DNA of 64,000 nucleotides. It comes from Gammaproteobacteria bacterium (GTDB lineage Bacteria; Pseudomonadota; Gammaproteobacteria; SZUA-140). The notes under the pieces were generated by a model. The model was not told the origin of the DNA. It was given only the letters and a program-made list of their open reading frames with translations, and ran no database searches. Position 1 is the first letter of the stretch. The number at the start of each line of letters is the position of its first letter. Location: contig JADJWH010000001.1 of the NCBI GenBank assembly GCA_016716465.1, forward strand, positions 62,001 to 126,000, given 5' to 3'. Below, piece by piece: positions 1 through 8,559 of the stretch. Made by a program: the position numbers and the translations under genes.

Positions 1-1172
1 AAGCATGGAAGTACACCAACATCGCGCCGCTGCTGAAGCAGACTTTCGTGCCGTCGTTTTCCGTCGAGCCGCCGCAAAAGATTGTGGCGGTGGACATCGC
101 CGCCAGCCTGTTTGTCGATGCGGACATGCCGCTGGCCGTGTTCGTGGACGGCCGTTTTGACGCCACGCTGTCCAACCTGTCCACGCTGCCGCCAGGCGTC
201 GAATTGCGCAGTCTGCGCGAAGTGCTTGATCGGGATGGCGCCACGCTGGAGGATCTGCTGGGAGGAACGGTGCCGCAGGAGCCGCACGGTTTCATCGAGC
301 TCAATACGGCATTCATGTTCGATGGCGCCTATGTGCGGATCGCCCCCGAGGCGGTCGCCGAACGTCCTCTGCACCTGCTGTTCGTCGCAAGCGGGGCAAC
401 GCAGCCAATCGCGAGTTATCTGCGCAACCTGCTGATCGCGGCGCAGGGCAGTCGCGCCGCTGTCGTCGAACATTATGTGAGCCTGGGTGACGCGCCGTCC
501 TTGTGCAATGTCGCCACGCAGTGTGTGATCGAGCGGAATGCGGCGCTGGATCACTACAAGCTGAATGAAGAAGGTGCCGGTGCGTACCACTTTTCCGGCC
601 TGTATATCGAACAGGCGCGGGACAGTCGCTACAATTCGCACAATGTCGCCGCCGGGGGTCGTTTGATCCGCAACGACTTGCGCTGCGTGCTGGCCGGTGA
701 GGGCGCCGAGTGCGTCCTGAACGGACTCTATCTCGGGCAGGGGCGCGAACACATCGACAATCAGACCTCCGTCGAGCACAGGGTGCCGCACTGTTCCAGT
801 CGCGAATGGTATAAGGGCGTGCTGGACGGCCGTGCGCGTGGGGTCTTCAGCGGACACGTGATGGTGCGGCAGGATGCCCAGAAAACGGACGCCCAGCAGA
901 TGAACAATAATCTGCTGCTGTCGGATGAGGCCGAGGTCGATACCCGGCCGCAACTCGAGATCTACGCGGATGACGTCAAGTGCAGCCACGGGTCGACGGT
1001 GGGGCAGTTGAACAGCGATGTCCTGTTTTACCTGCGCACGCGTGGCATCGACGAGAACGAGGCGCGCCGTCTTCTGGTCACTGCCTTCGCGCAGGACGTG
1101 GTCAGCCGCATGGCGGCGGCGCCGGTGCGTGAATGGGCGGAGCGCCTGATCGCGGCGCGACTGGCCCGCTGA
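1..1172 (+). CDS. sufD: Fe-S cluster assembly protein SufD (5' partial)
   Basis: The frame is open from base 3 and reads AWKYTNIAPLLKQTFVP before any start codon. The GTG at 48 is therefore internal and the true start lies before the window. Conserved SufB/SufD core blocks are visible: LNGLYLGQGREHIDNQT, KTDAQQMNNNLLLSDEAEV and CSHGSTVGQL. SufD pairs with SufB and SufC to form the scaffold on which Fe-S clusters are built in the cytoplasm. sufS starts 9 bases downstream, so this is the 3' part of a suf operon whose sufB and sufC are presumably upstream. SufD rather than SufB is chosen from the short C-terminal region and the position next to sufS. Confidence 0.93.
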   Translation, partial: AWKYTNIAPLLKQTFVPSFSVEPPQKIVAVDIAASLFVDADMPLAVFVDGRFDATLSNLSTLPPGVELRSLREVLDRDGATLEDLLGGTVPQEPHGFIELNTAFMFDGAYVRIAPEAVAERPLHLLFVASGATQPIASYLRNLLIAAQGSRAAVVEHYVSLGDAPSLCNVATQCVIERNAALDHYKLNEEGAGAYHFSGLYIEQARDSRYNSHNVAAGGRLIRNDLRCVLAGEGAECVLNGLYLGQGREHIDNQTSVEHRVPHCSSREWYKGVLDGRARGVFSGHVMVRQDAQKTDAQQMNNNLLLSDEAEVDTRPQLEIYADDVKCSHGSTVGQLNSDVLFYLRTRGIDENEARRLLVTAFAQDVVSRMAAAPVREWAERLIAARLAR

Positions 1173-1181
1173 GCGCGCTTC

Positions 1182-2459
1182 ATGGATACAATGACCAGGA
1201 TGAGCGGAAATTCACAGAGGATCGATGCGGCGCGTGCCACTCTCGACGTAGAGAGGATCCGCGCCGATTTTCCCGCGCTGCGACAGACCGTGCATGGTCG
1301 CGCGCTGGTCTATCTGGACAATGCCGCCTCGGCGCAAAAACCGGCGCAGGTGATCGATACGGTACGGCGGTATTACACCGACGACTACGCCAATGTGCAT
1401 CGCGGGCTGCATTACCTGAGCGAGCGCGCCAGCGATGCCTTCGAGGCGGCGCGCGGCAAGGTGCGCGGATTCATCAACGCGCGCGAAGACCATGAGATCG
1501 TTTTCGTGCGTGGCACCACCGAGGCAATCAACCTGGTCGCCGCTTCCCTGGGTCAGTCTCATCTGAAGGCGGGCGATGAAATCCTCATCACCGAGATGGA
1601 GCACCATTCGAATATCGTGCCCTGGCAACTGCTCGGTGAACGGCTGGGCACGGTGCTGAAGGTCGCGCCGGTGAACGACGCCGGCGAACTGCTGATGGAC
1701 GAATTCGAACGCCTGCTCGGCCCGCGTACCCGGCTCGTCGCGGTGACCCATGTGTCGAATGCGCTGGGCACGATCAACCCGGTCGAGCGCATCATCGAAC
1801 TGGCGCATGCCCGCGGTGCCCGCGTCCTGATCGATGGCGCGCAATCGGTTCCGCACGCAGCGGTGGACGTGCAGGCCCTTGGATGTGATTTCTACGCGTT
1901 TTCAGGCCATAAACTCTATGGTCCCACCGGTATCGGGGTCTTGTATGGCCGGCGGGAACTGCTGGAATCCATGCCGCCGTACCAGGGCGGGGGCGAGATG
2001 ATCCGCGAGGTGAGCTTCGCGCGCACCACCTATGCCGAGTTGCCGCACAAGTTCGAGGCGGGCACCCCGCACATCGTGGGCGCGATCGGGCTGGGCGCGG
2101 CGATCGACTACCTGCAGGGAATCGGTCTGGAAGCCATCGCGCGCCACGAGGATGAGCTGCTCGCGTATGCAACGACCCGGTTGCAGGAGATCCGCGGCCT
2201 GCGCCTGGTGGGTACCGCCGCCCACAAGGCCGGTATCGCCTCGTTTCTGCTGGATGGGGTGCATACCCACGATGTGGGAACGATCCTCGATCGTCACGGC
2301 GTGGCGGTTCGGGCCGGACATCACTGCGCGATGCCGCTGATGACGCGATTCGGGGTGAGCGGGACGACGCGCGCCTCCTTTGCACTCTACAATACGCGTG
2401 CCGAAATCGATGTCCTCGTCGAGGCGATCCGGCACGCACAGGAGCTGTTCGGACGATGA
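1182..2459 (+). CDS. sufS: Cysteine desulfurase SufS
   Basis: Class V PLP-dependent aminotransferase fold of 425 residues, the usual SufS length plus a short N-terminal extension. The PLP lysine is K244 in SGHKLYGPTGIG, and the persulfide cysteine is C382 in RAGHHCAMPLM, the SufS/CsdA-type active-site loop. It removes sulfur from cysteine and passes it as persulfide to SufU or SufE for cluster assembly. In-frame ATG codons at 1191 and 1200 are alternative starts, and none has a strong ribosome binding site. It overlaps sufU by 4 bases (ATGA), indicating translational coupling. Confidence 0.96.
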   Translation: MDTMTRMSGNSQRIDAARATLDVERIRADFPALRQTVHGRALVYLDNAASAQKPAQVIDTVRRYYTDDYANVHRGLHYLSERASDAFEAARGKVRGFINAREDHEIVFVRGTTEAINLVAASLGQSHLKAGDEILITEMEHHSNIVPWQLLGERLGTVLKVAPVNDAGELLMDEFERLLGPRTRLVAVTHVSNALGTINPVERIIELAHARGARVLIDGAQSVPHAAVDVQALGCDFYAFSGHKLYGPTGIGVLYGRRELLESMPPYQGGGEMIREVSFARTTYAELPHKFEAGTPHIVGAIGLGAAIDYLQGIGLEAIARHEDELLAYATTRLQEIRGLRLVGTAAHKAGIASFLLDGVHTHDVGTILDRHGVAVRAGHHCAMPLMTRFGVSGTTRASFALYNTRAEIDVLVEAIRHAQELFGR

Positions 2460-2914
2460 ACGAGCTGAAGGATCTTTATCAGGAGGTCATTTTCGACCAC
2501 AACCGCAACCCGCGGCATTTCGGCAAGCTGGCGCACGCCAGCTGTCACGCGGAGGGCTTCAATCCGCTGTGCGGCGACAAGGTTTCCGTCTATCTCAAGT
2601 TCAATGATCAGGGCGTGATCGAGGATGTCAGTTTCGACGGATCCGGTTGCGCCATATCGGTTGCGACCGCCTCACTGATGACCGAGACCCTGGTCGGCAA
2701 GACACGCGCGGAAGCGGAGGCGATGTTCGAGCGTTTCCATTCCATGATGCTGGGAGAGGAGAGCAGGGGCGACGCGGCCGCACTCGGCAAGCTGGAAGTA
2801 TTATCCGGAGTCAGGGAATTTCCCTCCCGCATCAAATGCGCCACCCTGGCCTGGCACACCCTGCTGGCGGCCCTGAAGGAAGAGCAGGACCGGGGCTCCA
2901 TTTCCACCGAGTGA
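2456..2914 (+). CDS. sufU: SufU-type Fe-S scaffold / sulfur acceptor
   Basis: A 152-residue IscU-like fold protein of the SufU branch. The three ligand cysteines sit in NPLCGD, DGSGCAISVA and RIKCATLAWHTL. The insert between the second and third cysteines (the region containing MMLGEESRGDAAAL) is typical of SufU and absent from IscU. SufU accepts persulfide sulfur from SufS, usually using a bound zinc. No sufE is seen in this part of the operon, so SufU is the likely partner of the adjacent SufS. Confidence 0.94.
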   Translation: MNELKDLYQEVIFDHNRNPRHFGKLAHASCHAEGFNPLCGDKVSVYLKFNDQGVIEDVSFDGSGCAISVATASLMTETLVGKTRAEAEAMFERFHSMMLGEESRGDAAALGKLEVLSGVREFPSRIKCATLAWHTLLAALKEEQDRGSISTE

Positions 2915-2917
2915 GCC

Positions 2918-3325
2918 ATGGGAGACCAGCTCAAGGACATCAAGATCAAGTCCGTCAATCCGTCCCATCCGGAGCGGCACCGGCCTGCCCCCGCAGGGCC
3001 GGCGGCGGAAGACACGGAGGGCGGTTTGCGTGAGCGCGCAATCGCGGCCTTGCGCACCATCTACGATCCCGAGATACCGGTCAATATCTACGAGCTGGGT
3101 CTGATCTACACCCTCGACGTGAATGAAGCCGAAGGCAATCTCTACGTCGAGATGACCCTGACCGCGCCCGGCTGCCCGGTGGCGCAGACATTCCCGGGCG
3201 TGGTCGAGGCGCGCCTGCGCGAAGTGGATGGCGTGGAGGAGGTGACCGTCAAGCTGGTGTGGGAGCCCACCTGGACGCAAGACCGCATGACTGAGGCTGC
3301 CCGCCTGCAGCTCGGCCTGTTGTAA
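2918..3325 (+). CDS. sufT: SufT-like DUF59 (MIP18 family) Fe-S maturation protein
   Basis: 135 residues. After a basic, proline-rich N-terminal tail of about 35 residues comes a DUF59 domain with YDPEIPVNIYELGLIY and the conserved cysteine in LTAPGCPVAQ, then VWEPTWTQDRMTEAA. SufT proteins help transfer clusters to client proteins. It starts 3 bases after the sufU stop and is clearly in the same operon. The alternative family name, PaaD-like, is unlikely given the suf context. Confidence 0.88.
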   Translation: MGDQLKDIKIKSVNPSHPERHRPAPAGPAAEDTEGGLRERAIAALRTIYDPEIPVNIYELGLIYTLDVNEAEGNLYVEMTLTAPGCPVAQTFPGVVEARLREVDGVEEVTVKLVWEPTWTQDRMTEAARLQLGLL

Positions 3326-3342
3326 GAGGGACCGGCTGGCAA

Positions 3343-3657
3343 ATGAATGGGTGGGTCGAGGTCGCCAAGGTAGCGGAAATCCCGTCGGGCCAGTGCAAGC
3401 CGGTGATCATCGAGGATCGCATGCTCGCGATCATCAACCTCGCCGGGGAATTCCATGCCATCGACAATATCTGCACGCATGCCTACGTCGAATTGTGCGG
3501 TGGCATGATTCTCGGCGACCGCATCCAGTGTCCGCTCCACGGTGCGCAGTTCAATATCCGGACCGGCGCCGTGGAATCTCCGCCGGCCTACGAGCCCCTG
3601 AAGACGTATCCGGTCCGCGTGGAAGGGGAGGGTATTCTGGTCAAGGTCGAGGACTAA
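3343..3657 (+). CDS. Rieske-type [2Fe-2S] ferredoxin
   Basis: 104 residues forming a single Rieske domain with both ligand pairs: CTHAYVELCGG (C and H) and CPLHGAQFNIRTG (C and H). There is no membrane anchor, so this is a soluble small Rieske ferredoxin of the NirD/BphA3 type, probably an electron carrier. It is the last gene of the suf operon, 17 bases after the sufT-like gene. A role in supplying electrons for cluster assembly or in cluster sensing is inference from position only. Confidence 0.9.
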   Translation: MNGWVEVAKVAEIPSGQCKPVIIEDRMLAIINLAGEFHAIDNICTHAYVELCGGMILGDRIQCPLHGAQFNIRTGAVESPPAYEPLKTYPVRVEGEGILVKVED

Positions 3658-3750
3658 CGACTGTGGACGTGGCAAGCCTTGCCGGTTTCACGTCGAGGAA
3701 TTTCCATGGTCGGGTTTTGGGTCGGTTGCCGAGACCTCAGTCCTCCGTCC

Positions 3751-5097
3751 TTAATCCGGGTTTTTGAGTTCCCGCAATTTCCGATACAGAGTCCGCTCGC
3801 TCAGGCCGAGGGTTCGCGCCAGCGCGCGTTTGTCGGTGCCGTTCCGTTCCAACGCCCAGTTCAGATACTGTCGTTCGATCGCCTCCAGCGGTTGCAGGGG
3901 TCCGCTGAACGGCTCCGCCTGTGGGTGCGGCTGTCCGGTATTCCTGATGCGGCATTCCTCGGGCAGATGTTCGGGTCCGATCAGTTCTCCGTCGCATAGC
4001 AGGACGGCGCGTTCGAGGATATTGCGCAGTTCGCGCACATTGCCCGGAAAATCGTAGCCTTGCAGGCATTCCAGCGCCTGTTCGGACAGCCGATGCCGCT
4101 TACGGTTCATACGGTCCAGCAGCGCGCGCGCGATCAGTTCCAGATCGTCGTCGCGTTCGCGCAGGGGTGGCAGCGTGATTGGGAAGGTGCTGATGCGGTA
4201 ATAGAGGTCGCGGCGGAAACGCCCGTCGTTTACCGCCTGACGCAGGTCACCGTGGGTCGCGCAGACGAGGCGGAACTCCGCTTGCCGGGTTTCGACGCCG
4301 CCGACACGCCGATAGGACCGCGTTTCCAGCAGGCGCAGCAGCTTCACCTGCATGGACAGCGGGATGTCCGCCACCTCGTCGAAGAACATGGTGCCTCCCT
4401 GGGCGGCCTCCACCAGCCCGGTCTTGCGGGCGTGCGCGCCGGTAAAGGATCCTTTCTCATGGCCGAACAGCTCGCTTTCGAACAGCGATTCGGTGAGGCC
4501 GGAGCACTCCACGGGAACGAACGGCCCGCCGGCCCGCCGGCTCATTTCGTGCAACTCCAGTGCCGCCATTTCCTTGCCGGTGCCGGACTCTCCCAGCAGC
4601 AACACGGCGGTGTCGCTCGGCGCGGCACGTTCGATCAGTTCGAGCATGCGCAGAAACGCCGGTGAGTGACCGATCAGGCGCTGTTCATTCGCCTGCGCGG
4701 CGCCGACACTGCTCTCGCGCAGGATCTCCAGAAAATAGGCGATCTCGCCATGCCCATCCCGTATCGGCATGGTTTCGACCGTGACGCGCTCCTCGCCCTT
4801 GCGCGTGTAATGCAGATGCAGCACGCGCTGCGTCTGTCCGGTGGCGAGACTGTTGCGCAGCGGGCAGGTTTCTCCGGCCTCGTCGCACGGGCGGGTGAAG
4901 CGATGCGATACCTCGTAACAGTGCGATCCGGCGCCCTGCCGCCGGGGTTTTCCATAGTGGGCGTGATAGTGCCGGTTGGCGGCCAGGATCCGGTAATCGC
5001 GGCCGATCAGCACGGCGGGATCACTGAAGCCGTCGAGCAGCGCGGTAAGGTCGGGCAGCTTGTGAGATGTGCGCGTCATATATGACAAATATGGCAT
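3751..5097 (-). CDS. Sigma-54-dependent activator with PAS sensor and Fis-type HTH
   Basis: 448 residues: an N-terminal PAS domain (about 15-125), a central AAA+ domain (about 140-380) and a C-terminal Fis-type helix-turn-helix (about 405-445, ending LSERTLYRKLRELKN). Walker A is GESGTGKE at 169-176. The sigma-54 contact loop is GSFTGA at 216-221, a common variant of GAFTGA. Walker B is TMFFDEVAD. The PAS domain carries a cysteine-rich block HCYEVSHRFTRPCDEAG followed by ETCPL, which could bind a metal or Fe-S centre or be redox sensitive (inference). It is divergent from cydP-cydABX-sqr, whose upstream region has a matching -24/-12 promoter, so it is the likely regulator of that operon. An alternative start is the ATG at 5079. 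Confidence 0.93.
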   Translation of the reverse strand: MPYLSYMTRTSHKLPDLTALLDGFSDPAVLIGRDYRILAANRHYHAHYGKPRRQGAGSHCYEVSHRFTRPCDEAGETCPLRNSLATGQTQRVLHLHYTRKGEERVTVETMPIRDGHGEIAYFLEILRESSVGAAQANEQRLIGHSPAFLRMLELIERAAPSDTAVLLLGESGTGKEMAALELHEMSRRAGGPFVPVECSGLTESLFESELFGHEKGSFTGAHARKTGLVEAAQGGTMFFDEVADIPLSMQVKLLRLLETRSYRRVGGVETRQAEFRLVCATHGDLRQAVNDGRFRRDLYYRISTFPITLPPLRERDDDLELIARALLDRMNRKRHRLSEQALECLQGYDFPGNVRELRNILERAVLLCDGELIGPEHLPEECRIRNTGQPHPQAEPFSGPLQPLEAIERQYLNWALERNGTDKRALARTLGLSERTLYRKLRELKNPD

Positions 5098-5109
5098 TTT
5101 TAAAACCCG

Positions 5110-5128
5110 ATGCCGCCAATTCTGGCAT
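5110..5128. promoter_or_regulatory. Candidate activator-binding dyad
   Basis: Inverted repeat ATGCC (5110-5114) and GGCAT (5124-5128) with a 9-base spacer. Another ATGGCAT lies at 5091-5097, overlapping the activator start codon. It is about 155 bases upstream of the -24 element, within reach of a sigma-54 activator binding site. The role is inferred from position and symmetry. Confidence 0.35.
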
Positions 5129-5219
5129 ACAATGACGGAGGTATCCAGCCCCGTCTCGGCCCGGCTCCTGGGCCAGCCGCCGCGTATCCTTCCAGTCGAT
5201 GGATGATTTTATTTTTAAC

Positions 5220-5232
5220 AATCAATAAATTG
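5220..5232 (+). promoter_or_regulatory. IHF-type binding site
   Basis: AATCAATAAATTG matches the IHF consensus WATCAANNNNTTR at every fixed position. It lies about 50 bases upstream of the -24/-12 promoter, between the putative activator dyad and the promoter. This is where DNA bending is used in sigma-54 systems. Confidence 0.55.
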
Positions 5233-5281
5233 TAATTGAATCGAAGCGTGCCCTTTTTTCGTCCCGGTGTGTGAGCTAGAG

Positions 5282-5298
5282 TTGGCTCGCTGCTTGCT
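5282..5298 (+). promoter_or_regulatory. Sigma-54 (-24/-12) promoter for the cydP-cydABX-sqr operon
   Basis: TTGGCTCG, then CTGC, then TTGCT. The invariant GG (5284-5285) and GC (5296-5297) are exactly 10 bases apart as sigma-54 requires, and only one base differs from TGGCACG in the -24 box. Predicted transcription start is about 5308, giving an 80-base leader before cydP. The adjacent divergent gene is a sigma-54 activator, which strengthens the call. Confidence 0.72.
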
Positions 5299-5341
5299 CT
5301 TCCTGTGCAGGAATCGAAAACCGGTCTTACGGAACAAGACT

Positions 5342-5373
5342 CCGCCAGCGCCATTTGGTGACGCCGCTGGCGG
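5342..5373 (+). repeat. Hairpin in the cyd leader
   Basis: Perfect 9-base arms CCGCCAGCG (5342-5350) and CGCTGGCGG (5365-5373) with a 14-base loop. It sits in the predicted 5' leader just before the cydP ribosome binding site GAGGAG (5378-5383). No T run follows, so termination is unlikely; a stability or translational role is possible. Confidence 0.45.
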
Positions 5374-5389
5374 GAATGAGGAGACGGGA

Positions 5390-5623
5390 ATGGAGCGCAC
5401 AAACCCTGCTGTGAATCGCCCGTGGGCGAGTCCCCCTGTCGTGCCGCCGCGCCGGCTGTCGCTGGCCGCCGAAATCACCGCTGCCCTGATCGTCAAGCTG
5501 TTGTTCATCGGGGCGCTGTGGTTCCTGTTTTTCAGTAACCCGGTGGATGAACATCTCGACGATACCGGCATCGCCGCTGCCTTTACCGGCGTGCGCGCGG
5601 GATCGGAACCCAACCTGCCATAG
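5390..5623 (+). CDS. cydP: Small bd-oxidase-associated membrane protein CydP
   Basis: 77 residues with one central membrane segment (LIVKLLFIGALWFLFF) preceded by the basic RRLSLAAEI and followed by NPVDEHLD. This matches the short CydP family found directly upstream of cydA. The ATG at 5390 is chosen because GAGGAG lies 6 bases before it; the longer open frame runs upstream through the leader. cydA starts 11 bases after its stop. The exact function is unknown; a role in oxidase assembly is usually suggested. Confidence 0.8.
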   Translation: MERTNPAVNRPWASPPVVPPRRLSLAAEITAALIVKLLFIGALWFLFFSNPVDEHLDDTGIAAAFTGVRAGSEPNLP

Positions 5624-5634
5624 GGGCACGACAC

Positions 5635-7230
5635 ATGATCAGTGAATCGGTAGTAGATCTTTCCCGGCTGCAGTTCGCGGTGACCGCGATGTATCACTTC
5701 CTGTTTGTCCCGCTCACGCTGGGCCTGGCCTGGCTGCTGGTGATCATGGAGTCGGTGTACGTCATGACGGGCAAGGAGATCTACAAGGACATGACCCGCT
5801 TCTGGGGCAAGCTGTTCGGCATCAATTTCGCCCTCGGGGTCACCACCGGCATCACCATGGAGTTCCAGTTCGGCACCAACTGGGCGTACTACTCACATTA
5901 CGTCGGGGATATCTTTGGCGTACCGTTGGCGATCGAGGGCCTGATGGCCTTCTTTCTCGAATCGACCTTCGTCGGGCTGTTCTTCTTCGGCTGGGACCGC
6001 CTGAGCAAGCGCGGGCATCTGGCGGTGACGGTGCTGGTCGCGCTCGGTTCGAATCTGTCCGCCCTGTGGATATTGATAGCGAACGGCTGGATGCAGCATC
6101 CGACCGGGGCCGAGTTCAACTATCAGACCATGCGCATGGAGATGACGAGTTTCGCGGACATCTTCTTCAATCCGGTCGCGCAGGTTAAGTTCGTGCACAC
6201 GGTTGCCGCGGGCTATGTCACCGGATCCCTGTTCGTGCTTGGCATCAGCGCCTATTACATGCTGAAGGGACGCGATCTGCCGTTTGCGCGGCGTTCCTTC
6301 GCCATCGCCTCGGGATTCGGGCTGGCTTCCATCCTGTCGGTGATCGTGCTCGGGGACGAGAGCGGCTACGAGATCGGCAACGTGCAGAAGACCAAATTGG
6401 CCGTGATCGAGGCCGAATGGGAGACGCAGGAGCCGCCGGCGGCCTTCACGTTGTTCGGGCTTCCCGACCAGGAACGGCAGACGACCGACTATGCGGTGAA
6501 GATCCCCTATGCCCTCGGCCTGATCGCCACCCGCTCGGTGGATGAAAAAATCACCGGGATCAAGGATATCATCGAGGCCAACGAGCAGCGCATCCGCGAT
6601 GGCATCGTGGCGTATGCGGCGTTGCAGAAGCTGCGTGGCGGGGATGATTCGGCGGCGGTCCGGGAGTCGTTCGAACGCCACAAGGACGAACTGGGGTACG
6701 GCCTGCTGCTCAAGCGTTATCATCCGGATGTCGTCGGCGCCAGCGATGAGCAGATACAGCAGGCGGCACGTGAATCCATCCCGCGAGTCGCGCCCATGTT
6801 CTGGGTGTTCAGGATCATGGTCGCGTTCGGGTTTTTCATGCTGTTCCTGTTCGGGATGACCTTTTATTACTGTATCCGCCGCCAGGTGCAGCAGCGGCGC
6901 TGGATCCTGCGCCTGGCCCTGTACAGCATACCGCTGCCCTGGCTGGCCGCGGAGGCGGGATGGTTCGTCGCGGAATACGGCCGGCAGCCGTGGGCGATCG
7001 GCGAGGTGCTGCCAACGCACCTCGCCACCTCTACGCTCGGCGTCGGCGACCTGATATTCAGCCTGTCCGGATTCATCGGTTTCTACACCCTGCTGCTGAT
7101 CGCGGAGTTGTATCTGATGTTCAAATACGCGCGGCTGGGACCGAGTTCGTTGCACAGCGGACGCTATCACTTTGAGGCGGGCGGCGGCACGGTGCTGGCG
7201 CATCAGCCGCAGTCGCGCCAGGACGCATAA
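5635..7230 (+). CDS. cydA: Cytochrome bd ubiquinol oxidase subunit I
   Basis: 531 residues, multi-pass membrane protein carrying the three hemes of bd oxidase. Family features are the N-terminal LSRLQFAVTAMYHFLFVPLTLGL with the first heme-ligand histidine, GTNWAYYSHYVGDIFG, the periplasmic Q-loop region around residues 260-340, and the C-terminal GRQPWAIGEVLPT motif. It couples ubiquinol oxidation to reduction of O2 with high affinity. It forms one operon with cydP, cydB, cydX and sqr. Confidence 0.97.
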   Translation: MISESVVDLSRLQFAVTAMYHFLFVPLTLGLAWLLVIMESVYVMTGKEIYKDMTRFWGKLFGINFALGVTTGITMEFQFGTNWAYYSHYVGDIFGVPLAIEGLMAFFLESTFVGLFFFGWDRLSKRGHLAVTVLVALGSNLSALWILIANGWMQHPTGAEFNYQTMRMEMTSFADIFFNPVAQVKFVHTVAAGYVTGSLFVLGISAYYMLKGRDLPFARRSFAIASGFGLASILSVIVLGDESGYEIGNVQKTKLAVIEAEWETQEPPAAFTLFGLPDQERQTTDYAVKIPYALGLIATRSVDEKITGIKDIIEANEQRIRDGIVAYAALQKLRGGDDSAAVRESFERHKDELGYGLLLKRYHPDVVGASDEQIQQAARESIPRVAPMFWVFRIMVAFGFFMLFLFGMTFYYCIRRQVQQRRWILRLALYSIPLPWLAAEAGWFVAEYGRQPWAIGEVLPTHLATSTLGVGDLIFSLSGFIGFYTLLLIAELYLMFKYARLGPSSLHSGRYHFEAGGGTVLAHQPQSRQDA

Positions 7231-7241
7231 GGAGCGAGGCC

Positions 7242-8384
7242 ATGATCTTCGATTACGATACGCTTAAACTGATCTGGTGGCTGTTCGTCGGGGTTCTGTT
7301 GATCGGTTTCGCGCTGACCGACGGTTTCGACCTCGGTGTCGGGACCCTGCTGCCGTTCCTCGGCCGGACCGATACCGAGCGCCGCATCATCATCAACTCG
7401 GTCGGCCCCACCTGGGACGGCAACCAGGTCTGGTTCATCACTGCCGGTGGCGCCGTCTTCGCGGCCTGGCCGGCGGTATATGCCGCGGCCTTTTCGGGAT
7501 TTTACGTTGCGCTGCTGCTGGTATTGTTCGCGCTCTTCTTCCGGCCGGTAGGTTTCGATTACCGCAGCAAGGTGGAGGATCCGCGCTGGCGCCGGGCCTG
7601 GGACTGGGGCCTGTTCGCGGGCGGGATGGTGCCGGCGCTGGTGTTCGGAGTCGCCTTCGGCAACCTGTTGCAGGGTGTGCCGTTTCAGTATGACGAGATG
7701 ATGCGTCCGAGCTACACCGGTTCGTTCTTCGGCCTGCTGAACCCGTTCGCGCTGCTGGCCGGGGTCGTCAGCCTGTCCATGCTCGTCATGCACGGCGCCG
7801 TGTTTCTCCAGGTGCGCACCGAGGGCGTGATCTACGCGCGCGCCAGGACGGCGGCACGCATCGCGGGCAGCGTGATGATCGTGGCGTTCGCCCTGGCCGG
7901 GGCGTGGCTGTATCTTGGCGTCGAGGGTTACCGCATCGTCTCCATGCCGCCGGCCGACGCCATGCCAAACATTCTCGGCAAGGCCGTGGAGCGCGGAGCG
8001 GGCGCCTGGTTCGAGAATTACGCCAGCTACCCGCTGACGCTGCTGGCGCCGGCGTTGGGCATCATGGGTGCGGCTCTGGCGCTGCGGTTTTCCTCGCGCG
8101 ACCGGCCCGGAACCGCCTTCGTGTTCAGCGGCCTGTCGCTCGCCGGCGTGATCCTGACCGCGGGAATCTCGATGTTTCCGTTCATCATGCCGTCCTCGAT
8201 CCGGCCCGATCACAGCCTCACCGCATGGGACGCCACCTCGAGTCAGCTGACGTTGACATGGATGTTCTGGGCGACGCTGTTTTTCCTGCCGATCGTGATT
8301 GCCTACACCGCCTGGGTCTACCGCGTGATGCGCGGCAAGGTGACCGCGAAGATGATCGAGGAAAAGAGTCATTCAGTGTATTAA
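7242..8384 (+). CDS. cydB: Cytochrome bd ubiquinol oxidase subunit II
   Basis: 380 residues. The start MIFDYDTLKLIWWLFVGVLLIGFALTDGFDLGV is the classic CydB N-terminus, followed by GPTWDGNQVWFI and the conserved FRPVGFDYRSK. About eight membrane segments. It is the non-heme partner of CydA, 11 bases downstream of it, and ends 12 bases before cydX. Confidence 0.97.
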   Translation: MIFDYDTLKLIWWLFVGVLLIGFALTDGFDLGVGTLLPFLGRTDTERRIIINSVGPTWDGNQVWFITAGGAVFAAWPAVYAAAFSGFYVALLLVLFALFFRPVGFDYRSKVEDPRWRRAWDWGLFAGGMVPALVFGVAFGNLLQGVPFQYDEMMRPSYTGSFFGLLNPFALLAGVVSLSMLVMHGAVFLQVRTEGVIYARARTAARIAGSVMIVAFALAGAWLYLGVEGYRIVSMPPADAMPNILGKAVERGAGAWFENYASYPLTLLAPALGIMGAALALRFSSRDRPGTAFVFSGLSLAGVILTAGISMFPFIMPSSIRPDHSLTAWDATSSQLTLTWMFWATLFFLPIVIAYTAWVYRVMRGKVTAKMIEEKSHSVY

Positions 8385-8396
8385 GGAGGTGTACGC

Positions 8397-8492
8397 ATGT
8401 GGTATTTCACCTGGATACTGGGCGTTGGACTGGCGGTTGCGCTGGGAATCATCAATGCCATGTGGCTGGAATCGGAGTGCCAACTTGATTGA
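8397..8492 (+). CDS. cydX: Cytochrome bd small subunit CydX/CbdX
   Basis: A 31-residue protein, MWYFTWILGVGLAVALGIIN followed by AMWLESECQLD. The WYFxWILG start and one membrane helix are the hallmark of CydX/CbdX, which stabilises the heme centres of bd oxidase. AAGGAGGT lies 6 bases before the ATG. It directly follows cydB and is easily missed because of its size. Identification rests on motif, length and position together. Confidence 0.92.
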   Translation: MWYFTWILGVGLAVALGIINAMWLESECQLD

Positions 8493-8559
8493 CGGAAGAG
8501 GCGCCTCCGACAGGGCGCGACCATTGACATGATACTGATACGAATGAAGGAGGAATGAA

